Assembly (NCBI GenBank): GCA_030248065.1
Contig: JASAMV010002510.1
Coordinates: 1-64,000, forward strand
Length of the DNA: 64,000 bases
Reading direction: 5' to 3'
DNA from: Rhynchonema sp. JSB1_4
Taxonomy: Eukaryota; Nematoda; Chromadorea; Monhysterida; Xyalidae
The position numbers and the translations under genes are program-made. Positions within the stretch are counted from its first letter, which is position 1. Each line of letters starts with the position of its first letter. Under the pieces are notes generated by a model that saw only the letters and a program-made list of their open reading frames with translations, was not told the origin of the DNA and did not search any database. Of this stretch, positions 21,156 through 37,565 are shown in pieces.

Positions 21156-22492
21156 GCGATGCCGATCTGTGATGGGTGGGGACCAACCGCAACCATAGTT
21201 GTCCAAGAAAGCTCTGAAACATGAAATTTATCAATTTGTTAAGTAAAATCAGCGTTGAGTAATGCACAAGGGCCAAGGCTGAGAGAAATACGCCGAATGT
21301 AATGGGTAATGTACCCTTAGCTGAACCGTTGATCGAATCCAGTTGACGAAACTAGTGAGCAATTCGTTGCTCTGGGGTGTGGATGGAGGCTACAGTCATG
21401 ATCACACTGGGATGTTGGTCACAAGCGCACAAAAGTGAAGACACACAAACCGTCGTATAATGGGGTGCAAGCCAGCTGATGTTTCACAAGCGAGCGTCCA
21501 CTGATGCACCTAAATCCGCATGACCCGAATGCAGAAGGCTGAAAAACACAAGGGTTGCAATTCGGAAACTTGATGATCAACAAACGAGGTTATTGGCATT
21601 TGAAGCAGCGTCTTTCATTTCTGATAATGAACAGAAACGCATAAACAAACACATTTACAAACGGTAAGAAAGACTGACCTGTATCGACCAGACGATTGAC
21701 AAACGAGTTGAGAATTTTGTGCCGCAGTTTAATTGACACATGAAGACGGGAAATAAAATTAACTGAAGCTGACAATAATAAAAAAATAAACGGTTAACTT
21801 CCCCAAACCAACCAAATGGAGCGGATCCTTTACTGTGTCATTGATTCGCCATATGTAGCTGCGTTGACGACTTCTACCCGGACGAGGCTTGAACTTGGAG
21901 GTAAACACACAATTGAACGACAGATAAAATGAGAAATGCCTTCCCTTCGGAAGACGCTCACTGCGCTCCCGGACGTCGGTCCCGGTCCGTTGTTGCGTCA
22001 AGTTGATCTCCAGGGCGGCCGATGTTTCAACGCGATGACGATGTGCGATCGAAATGCCGTTGAACCATCTGGAATGAGCCTGTGCATGTGGTTTCGAGTA
22101 CTGCACATGAACAGAAACCATGATTTTCAGGCAAATGCACATCTAACCTGTTATCATGTTCATCAAGTGTTGGAGAAGCGGTATTTAAAAAATGGAATAA
22201 GATGATTACTTAAATGATAAAAGAGTGTATGCATGTGGTGGTGAGGTGTTGGATCCGCCTTTGTGCCCATCGGTACTACTGAACTGAAAAATACCAATAA
22301 AATGCAGAAAACAAAAAAATTGAATGTAAAGTTCACACACCTTTTCCTGGACTGTGATTTATTGTTGCTCGTGTGCAGCAAGTTGTCGGCAGAGAAACGG
22401 GGGGCTGCAAAAACGAGTTGGTTACGGCAGTCATCCTTGTGCCTCTCGATAATGGTGCTGGACAGGAGATACTCTACAATACGCACTGACAA
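21086..22492 (-). CDS. Candidate chimeric gene ending in the SMU1-derived exon
   Basis: The last exon (21213-21086) has its own TTTCAG acceptor outside the duplicated block and reads [16 protein letters not shown] into the SMU1 frame, ending FMWKP. The preceding exon 21768-21679 ([17 protein letters not shown]...) joins it in phase 1. Possible further exons are near 22100-21800 ([15 protein letters not shown]) and 22492-22345 ([19 protein letters not shown]), but their phases do not all agree. I recognise no family in the upstream part. It may be a real fusion gene or chance open frames next to the duplicate. Confidence 0.3.
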
Positions 22493-22689
22493 AGTGTAAC
22501 TTTATGGTGTTGCAACTGCAAGGCTGTTTTTAGGACGGGTTCATTCGTACTGACGATGACCTGGTGCACCGCTTATCTGTTAAAACAGGTTGTGATGAGC
22601 TGCTGTCGAAGCGACGCACTGCGCTTTTGATTCGCCTCTTTCGTGAGAAAGGCTTTGAAAACCCAGCGTGAGCCAACCAATCAACGACA

Positions 22690-23157
22690 TCAGCGACAAC
22701 TAATCAGCGATCGAATGCATGAACGAGCTGGCCACATTTCGTGTCGGCAGTTCTTGCAGAGTGGAACGGACCTGAAATCAAAAGCGACAACATGAGACGT
22801 GAGTTGGTTGACTTGCTGGATCAGGGGTCGTCTCCAGTTATTTGCTGTCGAGTCCTCTTGAATGATCGGCACGTGAGACAAACGCGCCGCGTGCATAATG
22901 GAAGGACTGGGCAAACTGCGAGGAATGAAACATCCTGGAACAAGAACAAACATTCCGACCGGAATGAGGCGAACAGATGGAGGGGGACCATGATCATAGT
23001 GGAGGGAGGAATGCCGTCGACAGCGGATACAACAAGAGAGCACAGCCGCAAGGCAACAATTCGAGAGAAGGAGTGAAACAAATGAAAGTGTAAGAAAAAC
23101 AGGAGAGAAAACCAAACCGAGACCCCCAATCCAATCTAATCGATTAAGGATCAGCAC
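22690..23157 (-). CDS. Possible small membrane protein (doubtful)
   Basis: A 155-codon minus-strand frame has two hydrophobic stretches (GLVFSPVFLTLSFVSLLL and SVRLIPVGMFVLVPG) and a Cys-rich link. No family is recognised and no splice context supports it. It could be an upstream exon of the candidate chimeric gene or chance. Confidence 0.2.
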   Translation of the reverse strand: MLILNRLDWIGGLGLVFSPVFLTLSFVSLLLSNCCLAAVLSCCIRCRRHSSLHYDHGPPPSVRLIPVGMFVLVPGCFIPRSLPSPSIMHAARLSHVPIIQEDSTANNWRRPLIQQVNQLTSHVVAFDFRSVPLCKNCRHEMWPARSCIRSLISCR

Positions 23158-23630
23158 TCAGTGAGCTTCGGTACGATTGATGATCCCAAACAGCAAGCGC
23201 ATGACAGTTTGGCGCCTTGTGAACCGAAAATGTAACACATCGATGAAAGCTCAACGCATTCAAGGACAAAACTGACAGATTGAGCAGCAGTGTTGTGCGT
23301 GCGGTGAGCATCATCAAAAGAGCACCGAATCAGCACAACTGCTTATCAGAAATTCAGCCGAAAAAGCATTTGTTCTCTCACAGCCTACGTGCATGAGCAC
23401 TTTCATTATACATACATTCGATAGCTGAATGTATTCATATTCCAAATGACCAAATAATCTGACAAAGTTGTTAAGTGTCGTTGTTTAGCTTCACATTGTA
23501 CCACAAACAGATAATGTAACTGCAATAATCGACACGACACGTAAAGAATGAACAAAGACAAGCTGGTCACACAATGAACTCTGGACAAGAAATCAAGATA
23601 AAAAAGCAGATATTATGATCGTATAATACA

Positions 23631-27574
<3,944 letters not shown>

Positions 27575-27601
27575 GTCGGTTGCTTCAAACCTGAAAACAA
27601 G

Positions 27602-28505
27602 CTAATTTGAGGCAACGTATTTGAATTCGAAGAAAGTAGTGCTTTTGTTACGCAGATGATAAAACATCCCATGTACCCCTAAACCGAAACTATCCCACAA
27701 CAGCATCCTTTTATGCAAATACTTAATTGTAATAATCATAAAATAAATTATCCTCTTGATGAAGGCATCTAAACAGCAACACAGTGAGAACGGCATAAAA
27801 GTAAAGATGCAATAGTTGTGGCGGTTTAGTGTTCTCTCACAAGCCACCGCAACAAATTCACAAAAGAATAAAAGGTGTAAAAGAAGAGAATGGTGATAAG
27901 TTTCAAGTAATATATTTAGCCAACTGAAACCACCAACAGATTTTTTTGTAGAAATAACACACAACAAAATTATATTGTTCACTGTAACCAACAACAAGTA
28001 TGATCAATATTTTGGACATCTGAAATTTCCAGCACTTTTAACGCAAAGCTGTAGATAAAAGCGAGGACGGCTTCTGTCCACTTCCTCAACACCATATACA
28101 AACAAATAAATAGCTACGCAGTTTATATTAGTAATATAATATTACATCCCAAATTCAGTTCAATTTTGCAATAAAAATTCAGTACCTAAACTGAAAACCC
28201 ATACCGAACCCATTTTTTTTGTCAAAACAATGGATCAAACAATAAACAGAAATAGCTTCATCTTTCATATCACACAGCATCAACTTAATTCGTCGATTGA
28301 GAAAAAATCGAATATATTTTATTTGGCCTCTGTCGTCCGAAAGCAAATTCAGATTTCTCCACAACCGACTAACGATTTGATAATAACAAGCAATGTGGAT
28401 AACAGTAAAAAGAAAAACCCAAAAAACAAGAACGACGTGTTTTTGTGTTTGTGCCTGCATAATAATCGGTTGACGGCGGGTTAGATCAAGATTATGATTC
28501 TGAAA
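27602..28505. other. AT-rich intergenic region
   Basis: No gene seen between the SMU1 start and the GRASP stop. It presumably holds the SMU1 promoter and the GRASP 3' UTR. Confidence 0.5.
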
Positions 28506-28516
28506 ACATAAAAATT

Positions 28517-31500
28517 TTACTCTTTTTTACCAATGTATCCAGAAGAAGACACGCAACCTCTTTGTGCCATCGCCGCTCCAGCCGGATAGTGAGGGAAACT
28601 GGATGGTGGAGGTGGAATAGATTGGCCGCTAATCGTGCTCATCGCCTGGAATCCACTCGCTTCTGAAAAAGAAAATCATGTTTTCAGCAGAAATTATAAG
28701 AAAAAGAAGCGGAAAGACAGCGCCACCCAGATGGAACTCACGTGCGCTCACGCCAGTTGTGTGCGGAGGAGGGGGGAACGGGTTGACCATTGCTGACGCC
28801 GGTTGTGTCGGCAGTCGGAACGCAGTGGGCGGCGGTGGCAAGGTTGATGCGCTGATGCCTGAAAAGTTTGCTATATTGAAGAAATTGTGTGCCGTATGTC
28901 GCATGGAAATTGCTCAGTCCGTCTCATGTGCTAGACGCTGTATTCACGTATTTTCAATTTTCAACGGACAGTCAACCTCAAGCATACCTAAACTGCTCAG
29001 CGACGGCATCGGAAATGAAATGGGTGGTGGCGCACCGTGCCCGCCTGCTGCCGGGAACATTGATGCTGCTGACGGGGTGGTGTTGGTCGAGGGCAGACCT
29101 GTGTGGTGTGGAATGAGGTGCAAATTGCGCACAACAACACAAAAGCTACGAATATGCACCAAGTGCGGGTGTAATGACGATTTCGGCAGTTATAGCATGA
29201 CATTGTCGTGTTTCACACACTCGGGAAAAGAAAGAGAGAGCTGTTGACTGACACAGTCGTGTCGTTCAGAAATCAAAGTCGGGATACCTGATGCGCAAAA
29301 TCTACCGAGGAGGGTTTGTACAAAGAAGGTGATGTTTTGGAGGAAACTTGAGCAACACTGCTGCTGGAAGGGTAAAAATTATGGTCATTCCAAGCGGCTG
29401 TGCTTTTGATGAGCAAGCGATTTTGAGCATTTTGGAGGTAAAAATGGTCGATCAATACAGTTTTTGGAAAGCTGTTAGGTTAAGATGCCCTTGGACAAGG
29501 TGTCAGGTTACCAGATGCCCTTGGGTGAAAAAATGGATTAACCAGATAGCGAATAAAAGCGCCCCCTCCCCCGGAACGACACCACTGCTGCCATACAAAA
29601 GGCCGACAACGGCCCAGGTTGCTTTCTCATTGACATTTCACTTTCGAGTGACCACTGTGCAACCAAATAAAGGCCATTGTAAATTGACCGGTGCCTTGAA
29701 CACCTAACGAACAAAAACCACCACAACAAACTCGCCAACGCACCCGTGTTTGTGCCATTCAACGATCCAGTGCTGCTGGGTGGTAGTGGTGGTGGGAAGG
29801 CCATGTTCGATGCTGGGGGCACGCTCGATATGGGCGGGGGCATGAAGGCTGCAAGTGGAATACACTGATAGCGGAATCATACTCTTACAAACATTTTTTG
29901 TGCATTTGGCTTTTATTTCGTGGGTGTTTTCAGAAACTTTGTCTGTTTTGGCGTGTGGAATGACACTGGTGCGTAAGACATCAATTATCTCCCAAACTCC
30001 CAGAAGGCCGATTTGTTCAAAAAAGCTACTATCAGCAACTTTTCATCAACATTGAAAACACACTAACGTTTGCTAACAGGTGGCGGTGGTGCCCCATAGC
30101 TGGTTGTGGGTGCGGTTGTGTTTGCCACACTGAACGGGTTGTCCATTGCTGCTGCTGTGGCAGGCACGGAGGGCATGAACACGCCTGCCGGCATGGTGGT
30201 CGTACCCGCAGTTGTGATGGCCGTGTGCGGCATGGGCACGCTGCTCGGCGGTGCGGGGAAGCCGTTTTCCGACGGAGCGCTCATGGGTGGCTCCGCTGAT
30301 AAATAAACAGCTCTTGATATCACTTCTTCGGGGGTGAATTTCCAGCCGACAGGGATATTTGCCAGTTTTACTGACATGAGCCAGTTAGAATGTAAAATGA
30401 GCCTGTAGCTTTTTTGGGCAAATGAGCCAGCGGGTTATTTTCAAAACGAAACCTATTTCTAACATGGTAAAAGTTGTCGATTACGTGCCGTCGTAGGGGA
30501 GCAAGTTCCACGGTGCTGGTTGAAATTAGTAAGCCAACTTGAGTACCAAATACCGCCATAACATCACACACACAACACAGACCAACCAGCAGTGCCCGTC
30601 ATTGGTGGTGGTGGTGCAGCATTGAATATCGGTTGTATCTTTCCGCCAATCGGTGCCTGCGGTTGTGGCACTTGCAACGGTGGTGGGATAGCAACGATGT
30701 CGTTGTTGACACTTGATGAAGCCGCTATGCTTGTTTGCGGGTCCTGGATGTTATATTTTGTTTTATTATTCGTATCGTAATTTTTCTTTTGAGCCAGACT
30801 AGACTGGTATAGGTGGAATCGTGATACAAGTTTTCTGACTTAAAAATGCATCGCATAACGTAAAAAAGTAAAATCCTGATAGTTTAGATACTTGAGCTTT
30901 GTGCAACGTACTTAAAAAATGATGCAGGCTCAGAAACGCGAAAACAACACAATTATTCACCATGAGCACTCCAGCAGGTGCGTATGATGTCGGTGGTCCG
31001 CCCATATTGACGGGTTTGGAGCGATCGACGCTGATCGGGATACGATGCAAATAGCCGTAGCCGATGTCACAGCCGAGACTGGAAGTGGTGATGAGAGAAA
31101 ATATTGGGTTCAATAAATATAACATCATTTTATTGGCCTTCAATGAAGAGTGCGCTATAAATATAATACACCCAGCACCAACTGACCATCCCTCCCCGCC
31201 CCATCCACTATTCGGTGTCAGTGTCACCTCCCTGACCGCGTCTGTGTCTACATTGTACACGTACAGTTTGAGTGGTTTGCCCTCATTCGCTTGCACCAAT
31301 GCTATTAGATCGTCGGCCTGCAGAAAAATATGGGTCTGAAAAAAATTTGATCAATTAATTGGCATTGTAGGACATGAACTACAGTTAAACACAGTGCAGT
31401 TGTAGTTGCAGGTCCGGGTGCGGAATAGACGTTCCCTCCTGGTAGGCAGTGTAGTTCCTGGTCCGGCGCGGCGGTTAGTGTACCTACCCCTTTTTCCGTG

Positions 31501-34500
31501 CGGCGGTTAGTGCATCTCTCTGGGGGGAGAAGGGGGGGGGGTGGAAGACCCAAATCCTGGAAAAAGCCACTCTTTGAGGTTGAAAATTTGACCGATTTTT
31601 TGCCTTTTTTCGAAAAAAATCTTCATAAAAAGGGTATTTTGGCCCCTTTTGAGAACATCGACCTGAAAATCACCCTTTTTAGGCCTGAAAATGCCCATTT
31701 TAGGCCTAAAAATGCCTATTTTGGGCAAAAATGGAGGCGGTTAGTGCACCTGGCGCGGCGGTTAGTGTACTAGTGTACCTTGGTCGCGGCGGTTAGTGTA
31801 CCTTAGGGGGGACCCCCCCCCCCGAACTACACTGCTGGTAAGAAGACCCAATTTCGTGGAAAAGGCATAAGAAGACCCAATTTCGTGGAAAAGGCATTTT
31901 TAAACGTCAACAACTTAACCTATTTTTGCCTTTTTTGGAAAACATTCCCTATAAAATGGATATTTTGGCGATCTTTGACTGCTTTTCCCTATGCTACGCC
32001 TAAGATTTTAGGCAAAGATTGTGGGAGACGGCGCACCTCGAGGGGGACCCTCCGCCAGGACAACAGTTACTATTTTACACATGCGGTCCTGCGAATATCT
32101 CTTCAATAAAAAAAACAGAATGATTTGTGTGACCAAAGACAGAGCTGTTGATCTTGTTGACGGAAACCGACTGCATATTCACATGTTACGTGAACACACT
32201 TGTCAATGATACCAACGTTCGCTCTGACGCAGAATGCCAACTCGGACTCACATATTGTGATTCAAACGGTAAGAACAACAAAACAACCCCAACGTGTTAG
32301 CCGACCTCATTGAGAACTGATTCGGCGCCCAGAATGTAATCGGTGTGCGGTCGGAGACCAGCTATCGAAGCGGGGGAGTTCGGTTGGACGTCCTGCAAGC
32401 AAAACAACTGAAAGTTGACCATCGCACAATAACCAAAACATTTCATATAGCATCAAAGTGAACCACCGACCATGACATGCCAGATATTCTGCGCGGCACC
32501 TTCGAACGAACAGAAACGAATCGATACGCCCAGCAAGCCTTGACCGCCCCAACATTGTGACGGTGTGATCTGTGAGAGCACATTCGACATCAGTACAATT
32601 AAAGTGACTCTACAATTGATGGTTGACCGCGTTTGTTTGCAGTCATTTTTTCAGAAAATGAAGACTAGGTATCAGAAACCCAGATTTAGGAAATAGATTT
32701 TCAAGTCGTTGTTTTGTGAAGTTTCACGGAGCCCACACATTTTTACAGGAGGAGAAAAAATGAAAAAACTTTGAGGCAGGCCTGTGCGAAACACAAGGTA
32801 ATCCAATAGAAGATATTTGCAGCGTTTTATACTCAGACGTTTTTCTGTTAAACGAGATGTAAAGCATTGTGCGAAACGCCATGTGTGATAAGTAATAAAC
32901 GAAACACTCCAAAAAATCAAGCCTTTTTAAAGCACCCTTTTACTCTAGCATAATTTTAAGCATCTGTGGTGAATGAAATAAGTTGTCAATTAGAAATAAA
33001 AATCGTCTAATTATCAAGTATTTAGGATGTGCTTTTCGTTTTTCAAAACCCTACACAGCTCACACAATGTTTACCCCAACATGCGCAAGGCAGCCATTCA
33101 GACCACGCACAACGCACACACAACGACAACACACAGCCGGCCGGGGATAATGTTTCAGCTTTGTGTGTGTGCGCTGTGGGAATGGGTGCCGCGCATGTTG
33201 TGGTAAACATGGGAGCGGAGTAGAAAAAAAACCCAACAAAATTCTCACCTCCTCCCCCCAAAAAGAAACCAACTTCCCCCCCAAAAACCCCCCCCCCCCC
33301 TTCTCCCCACCCAAAAATCCTCATTCATTTTCTGAAAAAATGACTGCAAACAAACGCGGTCAACCATCAATTGTAGAGTCACTTTAAGAAGGAATAGTAA
33401 GCACTTGGCTGCACAATATTGTTATAGTCGTCCACCTGTGTTTGTCTGACGGTCTGAGTTTTGCTGTTGAATACGGTCAATTCCAGTGGACGCTCCACGT
33501 GCTGTTTGAGAATCTCTTTTAACGTGTCGTTGTCCTTGTCCTGAACACAATCAGCGTTTTCTGGATCTTGATAATGGAGAGTGCAACGATGGGTAATGAG
33601 CACGCGTCACACGGCTAGCACACTGCCACTCCAAGGGCGTCAGTCGGTCAACAATTGGCAGAATTTGTGAGGAACTTGTGAGGACTTGTACCCCGCCCAA
33701 AGAAATGGTTGGGCCGATAACTTACCATAACCTGGCTTTCTGCCAAATAAAAAATTAATATTTGAACTGAACCAACCAAACGTTGATTTCCGACAGCAAC
33801 CACAAAATCGAAAAAAGGCTCAAGTCCAGCTTTTTGACCGGGCGAATTTTCTTGAACCTGAAATTAATGCACTTACGACGCTCGATTTTAGGGAATACGG
33901 TAGGTCAGTGAAAAAAGATAGGGCGGCAATGGTTGGATATATGGAACCAAGTACTTTTAAGGACAGAGCATTGAGGCTCTTGATTTCACAAAAATTGGGT
34001 AAAAATCTTACCAAAAAAATCGGGCCAGGCCACGCGCCCACAAGGAGATAGAATAAACAAATTTGTAATCCAACTGACGAGAAACTGCCGCATCCTATCA
34101 CAGTTAGATTTTCGTTTCAAGCTTAAGTGTAGTTCCAGGCAGTGAGTTCCTGGGGGTCCCCCCTCGGGTACGCTATCTCCCCCTCGGGTGGCAGTGCTGT
34201 GGCTGGGGGGAGGGTGGTCCCCCCCCCATGGTAACCCAAACCCCCCCCCCCCCCACAACAACCCCCAAGTGGTGGGGGGGGGGGGGGGGGGTCCCCCCCC
34301 CAAGGTACAGTAGGTAGGTTGCCGCCCCTCGCCTGGTACAGTAGGTAGGTTGCCGCCCCTCCCCTGGTACAGTAGGTAGGTTGCCGCCCCACCTAACTTT
34401 TCACCCAAAACATTCATTTTTGGCTTAAAATTGCATAAAATTAGCATATTTGTCTGCAAATAGGCGAAAAATCGCGCGCTGCGCGCGAAATTAGTGTTTT

Positions 34501-35784
34501 AGGCCACATTTTCTTCAGTATTTAGACATAAAAAATTTCGGTTTCCAGATGACCCCCCCCCCCAAGTGGTACGACCCCCCCCCTAGCTCGGCTGGTACAG
34601 TAGGTAGGTTGCCGCCCCGCATTTTGGGTGGTACAGTAGGTTGCCGCCCCGCCTGGGTAGCTACACCACTGCACTACCCCCCTACCCGCCCCGCTCTGGT
34701 ACCCTACCCGCCCCGATTTTTGCCATCAAAATGCCCATTTTCGGTCAAAAATGGCCAAATTTCGACCGAAAACCCTTAAAAGTGCAAAAAATCGCGCGCT
34801 ACGCGCTATATATCCACTTTACAGCATATAAAAATAGGCAACCAAAAAACTTGTATTGTACCCTACCCGCCCCGGAAAATCTCCCCCCCCCCCAAACCGG
34901 ATTTCCCCCCCCCAAGATCCCAGGTACACTACCCCTTACCCTACCCGCCCCGGATTTTTCCACCTATGTACCCTACCCTAAGCGCTGTCGGGTGGTACAC
35001 TGCAGTGATGTAGTTGGTCCGAGCAAGAAAGCTAGCTAGCTGGAGGGGTCCGGTACAAGAAAGCTAGCTAGCTAGCCGGGTACCCCGATTTGGGGGGGTA
35101 TTGGTCCAGAAGTCAAAAACAGGGGTATAAAATTTGGTCGAAATTATGCTAAAATAAGCCTTAAAATGCGTATTTTTGTGCACGTGTGAGAAAATTTGAA
35201 CGAATTTGACCATTTTGGCCCATAAAATGGTCATTTTGGCACTAAAATCAACACTTTTCTTACTTGATGACCGGAGCAAGAAAGCTAGCTAGCCAGTTTG
35301 GGGGGGGGTATGGGTTTCGGAGCAAGAAAGCTACCTAGCAGTTGGGGGGGGGGGGGTTATACCCCCCATACCCCCCCAACCACATCACTGGTACACTGTC
35401 CCTCTCTCCCCCTGTGCCTAATTATAAAAATGGAAAGTTGTGACAGATTAATATTATTATATATATTATATTATATTATATTATTATTAAGCATAAGCCT
35501 CAACTGAAGCCAGCTGAAAATACGCACGACCAAGTCAAAACGCGCGACGATGTCCCCGGACCGACCGCTCCAACACTGGCCGAGCCGGGCCAGTCCGAGC
35601 TTTGGTTCAGCTCGGCCAACTCGGGCCGGGCCGACCAAACCAGGCCCGATTGCGACCTCTCTGACCTCTACCTCTGGTTTTTACGAAACTGAAATGGAAG
35701 GATAAAAAAAGAAGGTCCAACTCTGAGAACATGATAGCCTTCGGTGCCGCCTCCTGGAATTTCAACACTTTGTCCGGCACCCAT
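28517..35784 (-). CDS. Golgi reassembly-stacking protein (GRASP55/65)
   Basis: Thirteen exons: 35784-35722, 33857-33777, 33540-33436, 32569-32471, 32392-32306, 31317-31187, 31078-30961, 30743-30587, 30295-30068, 29848-29744, 29098-28988, 28858-28742 and 28662-28517. All phases agree (515 residues). The start [20 protein letters not shown] has Gly2 for N-myristoylation. Two PDZ-like GRASP domains follow: [18 protein letters not shown]...[11 protein letters not shown], then [34 protein letters not shown] and [14 protein letters not shown]. The C-terminal half is Pro/Ser/Thr-rich, the variable regulatory tail of the family. GRASPs tether Golgi cisternae and act in unconventional secretion. The usual GEGSLG reads GEGCLG across an intron. 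Intron 1 (1.86 kb) and the intron before exon 6 hold many TIR elements, yet the frame is intact. Confidence 0.95.
31447..31834. mobile_element. hAT-like TIR element, CAGTGTAGTTCCTGG family
   Basis: It begins CAGTGTAGTTCCTGGTCCGG and ends CGAACTACACTG. The flanks CTGGTAGG / CTGGTAAG are an 8-bp duplication with one change. GCGGCGGTTAGTG subterminal motifs and two AGGCCT palindromes lie inside. It sits in a GRASP intron, next to an eroded relative at 31850-32080. Confidence 0.75.
32598..33388. mobile_element. TTAA-flanked element with 60-bp perfect TIRs
   Basis: The first and last ~62 bp are perfect inverted copies, starting AGTGACTCTACAATTGATGG, and the element is flanked by TTAA on both sides. 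TTAA duplication is typical of piggyBac, but the terminal bases are not typical of piggyBac, so superfamily is open. Inside is an imperfect palindrome (33058-33219, GTTTACCCCAACATGCGCAA / TTGTGGTAAACAT) and a poly-A/C stretch. No transposase; it lies in a GRASP intron. Confidence 0.75.
34130..34994. repeat. Complex of GTAGGTTGCCGCCCC and CCTACCCGCCCC repeats
   Basis: Several eroded TIR-type elements lie within GRASP intron 1: GGTACAGTAGGTAGGTTGCCG units, poly-G/C runs, and CGCGCTGCGCGCG palindromes near 34475 and 34790. I could not assign clean ends or target duplications. Confidence 0.5.
35003..35390. mobile_element. TIR element with GCTAGCTAGC arrays, 8-bp TSD
   Basis: TIRs CAGTGATGTAGTTGG and CCAACCACATCACTG are flanked by the perfect duplication GTACACTG (34995-35002 and 35391-35398). 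Repeated AAGAAAGCTAGCTAGC motifs lie near both ends. It is inserted in the repeat complex inside GRASP intron 1. Confidence 0.8.
35550..35690. repeat. Degenerate GGCCC-type element remnant
   Basis: GCCGGGCC and CAGCTCGG inverted motifs resemble a decayed relative of the elements at 1596 and 3543, as do the short stretches at about 60-110 and 5870-5964. Confidence 0.4.
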
Positions 35785-35888
35785 TTTGGCTCAACGAATC
35801 CTGAAATTTCATAAATTTTGCTTTTTATTTCAATTTTAACTGAAATACCGAAAGGCGGGGCAAAAAAATAAAAATGGCTAGCATACTA

Positions 35889-36321
35889 CCGTAAAAACCT
35901 AAATAGAAGGGGGGGCTCTATTAACTCACTGACCCCATTTTGGGGGGGCTCTATTACGGGGGGGGCTCTATTCCGGCGGGGCCTCTATTAATTCACTGAC
36001 CCGAACCTGAAAAATTGTTCCCAGAAATACCCCCCAAAAACCCCTAAAAAGAGGTTTGAAAGGATGTTTTTTCGCTTGTAATCGCATTTATTCGTGTCTA
36101 TTCGTCAATAGGAGGCGTATTATGTGCTCTGAACGAACAACAAACGTGCATAAATGTACCTGTACACCACTATCAAGCCTTAATACACTACAGTATAGGG
36201 GATGTTACTTAGGGGGGGGGGCTCTATTCCGGGGGGGCCTCTATTAATTCACTGACCCCTTTTTGGGGGGGCTGTATTACGGGGGCTCTATTCCGGGGGG
36301 GCTGTATTTAGGTTTTTACGG
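35889..36321. mobile_element. MITE, CCGTAAAAACCTAAATA family
   Basis: TIRs CCGTAAAAACCTAAATA / TATTTAGGTTTTTACGG lie between TA dinucleotides. The interior carries GGGGGGCTCTATT and TTAATTCACTGACCCC in inverted copies. A second, left-truncated relative follows at 36324-36470. Both lie just upstream of the GRASP start. Confidence 0.7.
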
Positions 36322-36479
36322 TATACCCCCCCGGAATAGAGCCCCCTCGGAATATCGATCGAAAATAACACCGGATTTGGAACGCTCTCGCTGAGAAACG
36401 AAAATAATTTTTTGAAAATGGGGTCAGTGAATTAATAGAGCCCCCCTTGTATTTAGGTTTTTACGGTATTCTATTTTTA

Positions 36480-36910
36480 TTTATTTGTTGGTAATTTCCG
36501 GTAAGAAACCGGACGCGTTCCAGTTGTCAAGGGGGATCAGGCAACGTTCATTTTTAAAATTTGCTTTGCTGGGACGTGGGTGTGTGGTATAGTCCACCCA
36601 ACAGCTCATGACACTTTTGTCAGCTGAAAAGCTTGACAGGATCCAGTAATGTTCCGGTTCCGGTTGGCTTGCGAAAAAGAAAAGAAAGATAAATCGGTTT
36701 TTATTTCTATGTATTTTTGTGCGCCGTTTTCTCTGACATTGACTTGCGGAGGAACAATTTTTCACAACGGAACCTGAACCTCCCTAACAAAAGTGCCATG
36801 AGCTGATGGGTGGACCATATATTGGACGCTGTTCAGGTGGGGAAACTAGTGTGAAAATTGTATTGATTCAAAAATTATACCTTCCTACTTTTCTAGTTAG
36901 TGCATATATT
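36480..36910. other. Intergenic, no gene seen
   Basis: Open frames occur but none resembles a known family or has splice support. Confidence 0.4.
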
Positions 36911-36914
36911 TTGG

Positions 36915-37074
36915 CAATTCTTTTGGGAGAAACTTTTCAACCGCGTTGCCTGATCCGTAAAGCGCATTGTGCGTGCACTGGCTACGGAAGTCACGTGACC
37001 GCTATAGCCAGTGCACGCATCATGCGCTTTACGAATCAGGCAACGCGTTTGAAAAGTTTCTCCCAAAAGAATTG
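36915..37074. repeat. 160-bp near-perfect palindrome
   Basis: The two ~75-bp arms, from CAATTCTTTTGGGAGAAAC to its complement, differ at only a few positions and meet at a CACGTGACC centre near 36994. It is most likely a hairpin MITE; no clear target duplication. Confidence 0.8.
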
Positions 37075-37179
37075 TCAGAGTAGACCTACATACAACAGAT
37101 CCACGCGATTTTGGCAAACCCAGCTATCGAACACTACATCGCATCGATCTTCGACTGTGGGACAACCGATACCAGTTTA

Positions 37180-37351
37180 GGGCGGGCTCAGGTTGATCCG
37201 GAAATCGGAATCCGGAATTATTTCCGGAAAACGCATTATTTTTGCATGTAAATTCTTGCGTTTTCCGGAAATATTTCCGCAACCCAGAAATGCATTTTTG
37301 CATGCAAATTATTTCCGGCTTCCGGATTCTGGATTTAACTTAAGTTCGCCC
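37180..37351. mobile_element. Harbinger-like MITE (GGGCG ends, TTA/TAA flanks)
   Basis: Ends GGGCGGGCTCAGG and CCCGCTTGAA-like right complement enclose inverted TCCGGAAATC/TTTCCGGA blocks. The flanks are TTA on the left and TAA on the right, close to the 3-bp TWA duplication of PIF/Harbinger. TIRs are imperfect. Confidence 0.45.
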
Positions 37352-37565
37352 TAACCTTTTTTATATATATTCATCAACCAATCACGCTTTTCAACATCCA
37401 ACTCAAACAAACCAAAAGTTATTGATATCACTCATTGTGTCCTTGTTTCCTGTTCAATCTGAAACCTCTCAAATAAACTGATCTATGCTCTCTCCAATAA
37501 TATGTAAGCAGTAAAAATGTCAGAATCAAATTTTCCATTGTCATCTTCGATTATTCTGATGTGCT

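Noticed and set aside
33043..33324. Gly-rich minus-strand frame
   Set aside because: Poly-C/A stretch plus palindrome inside the TTAA element.
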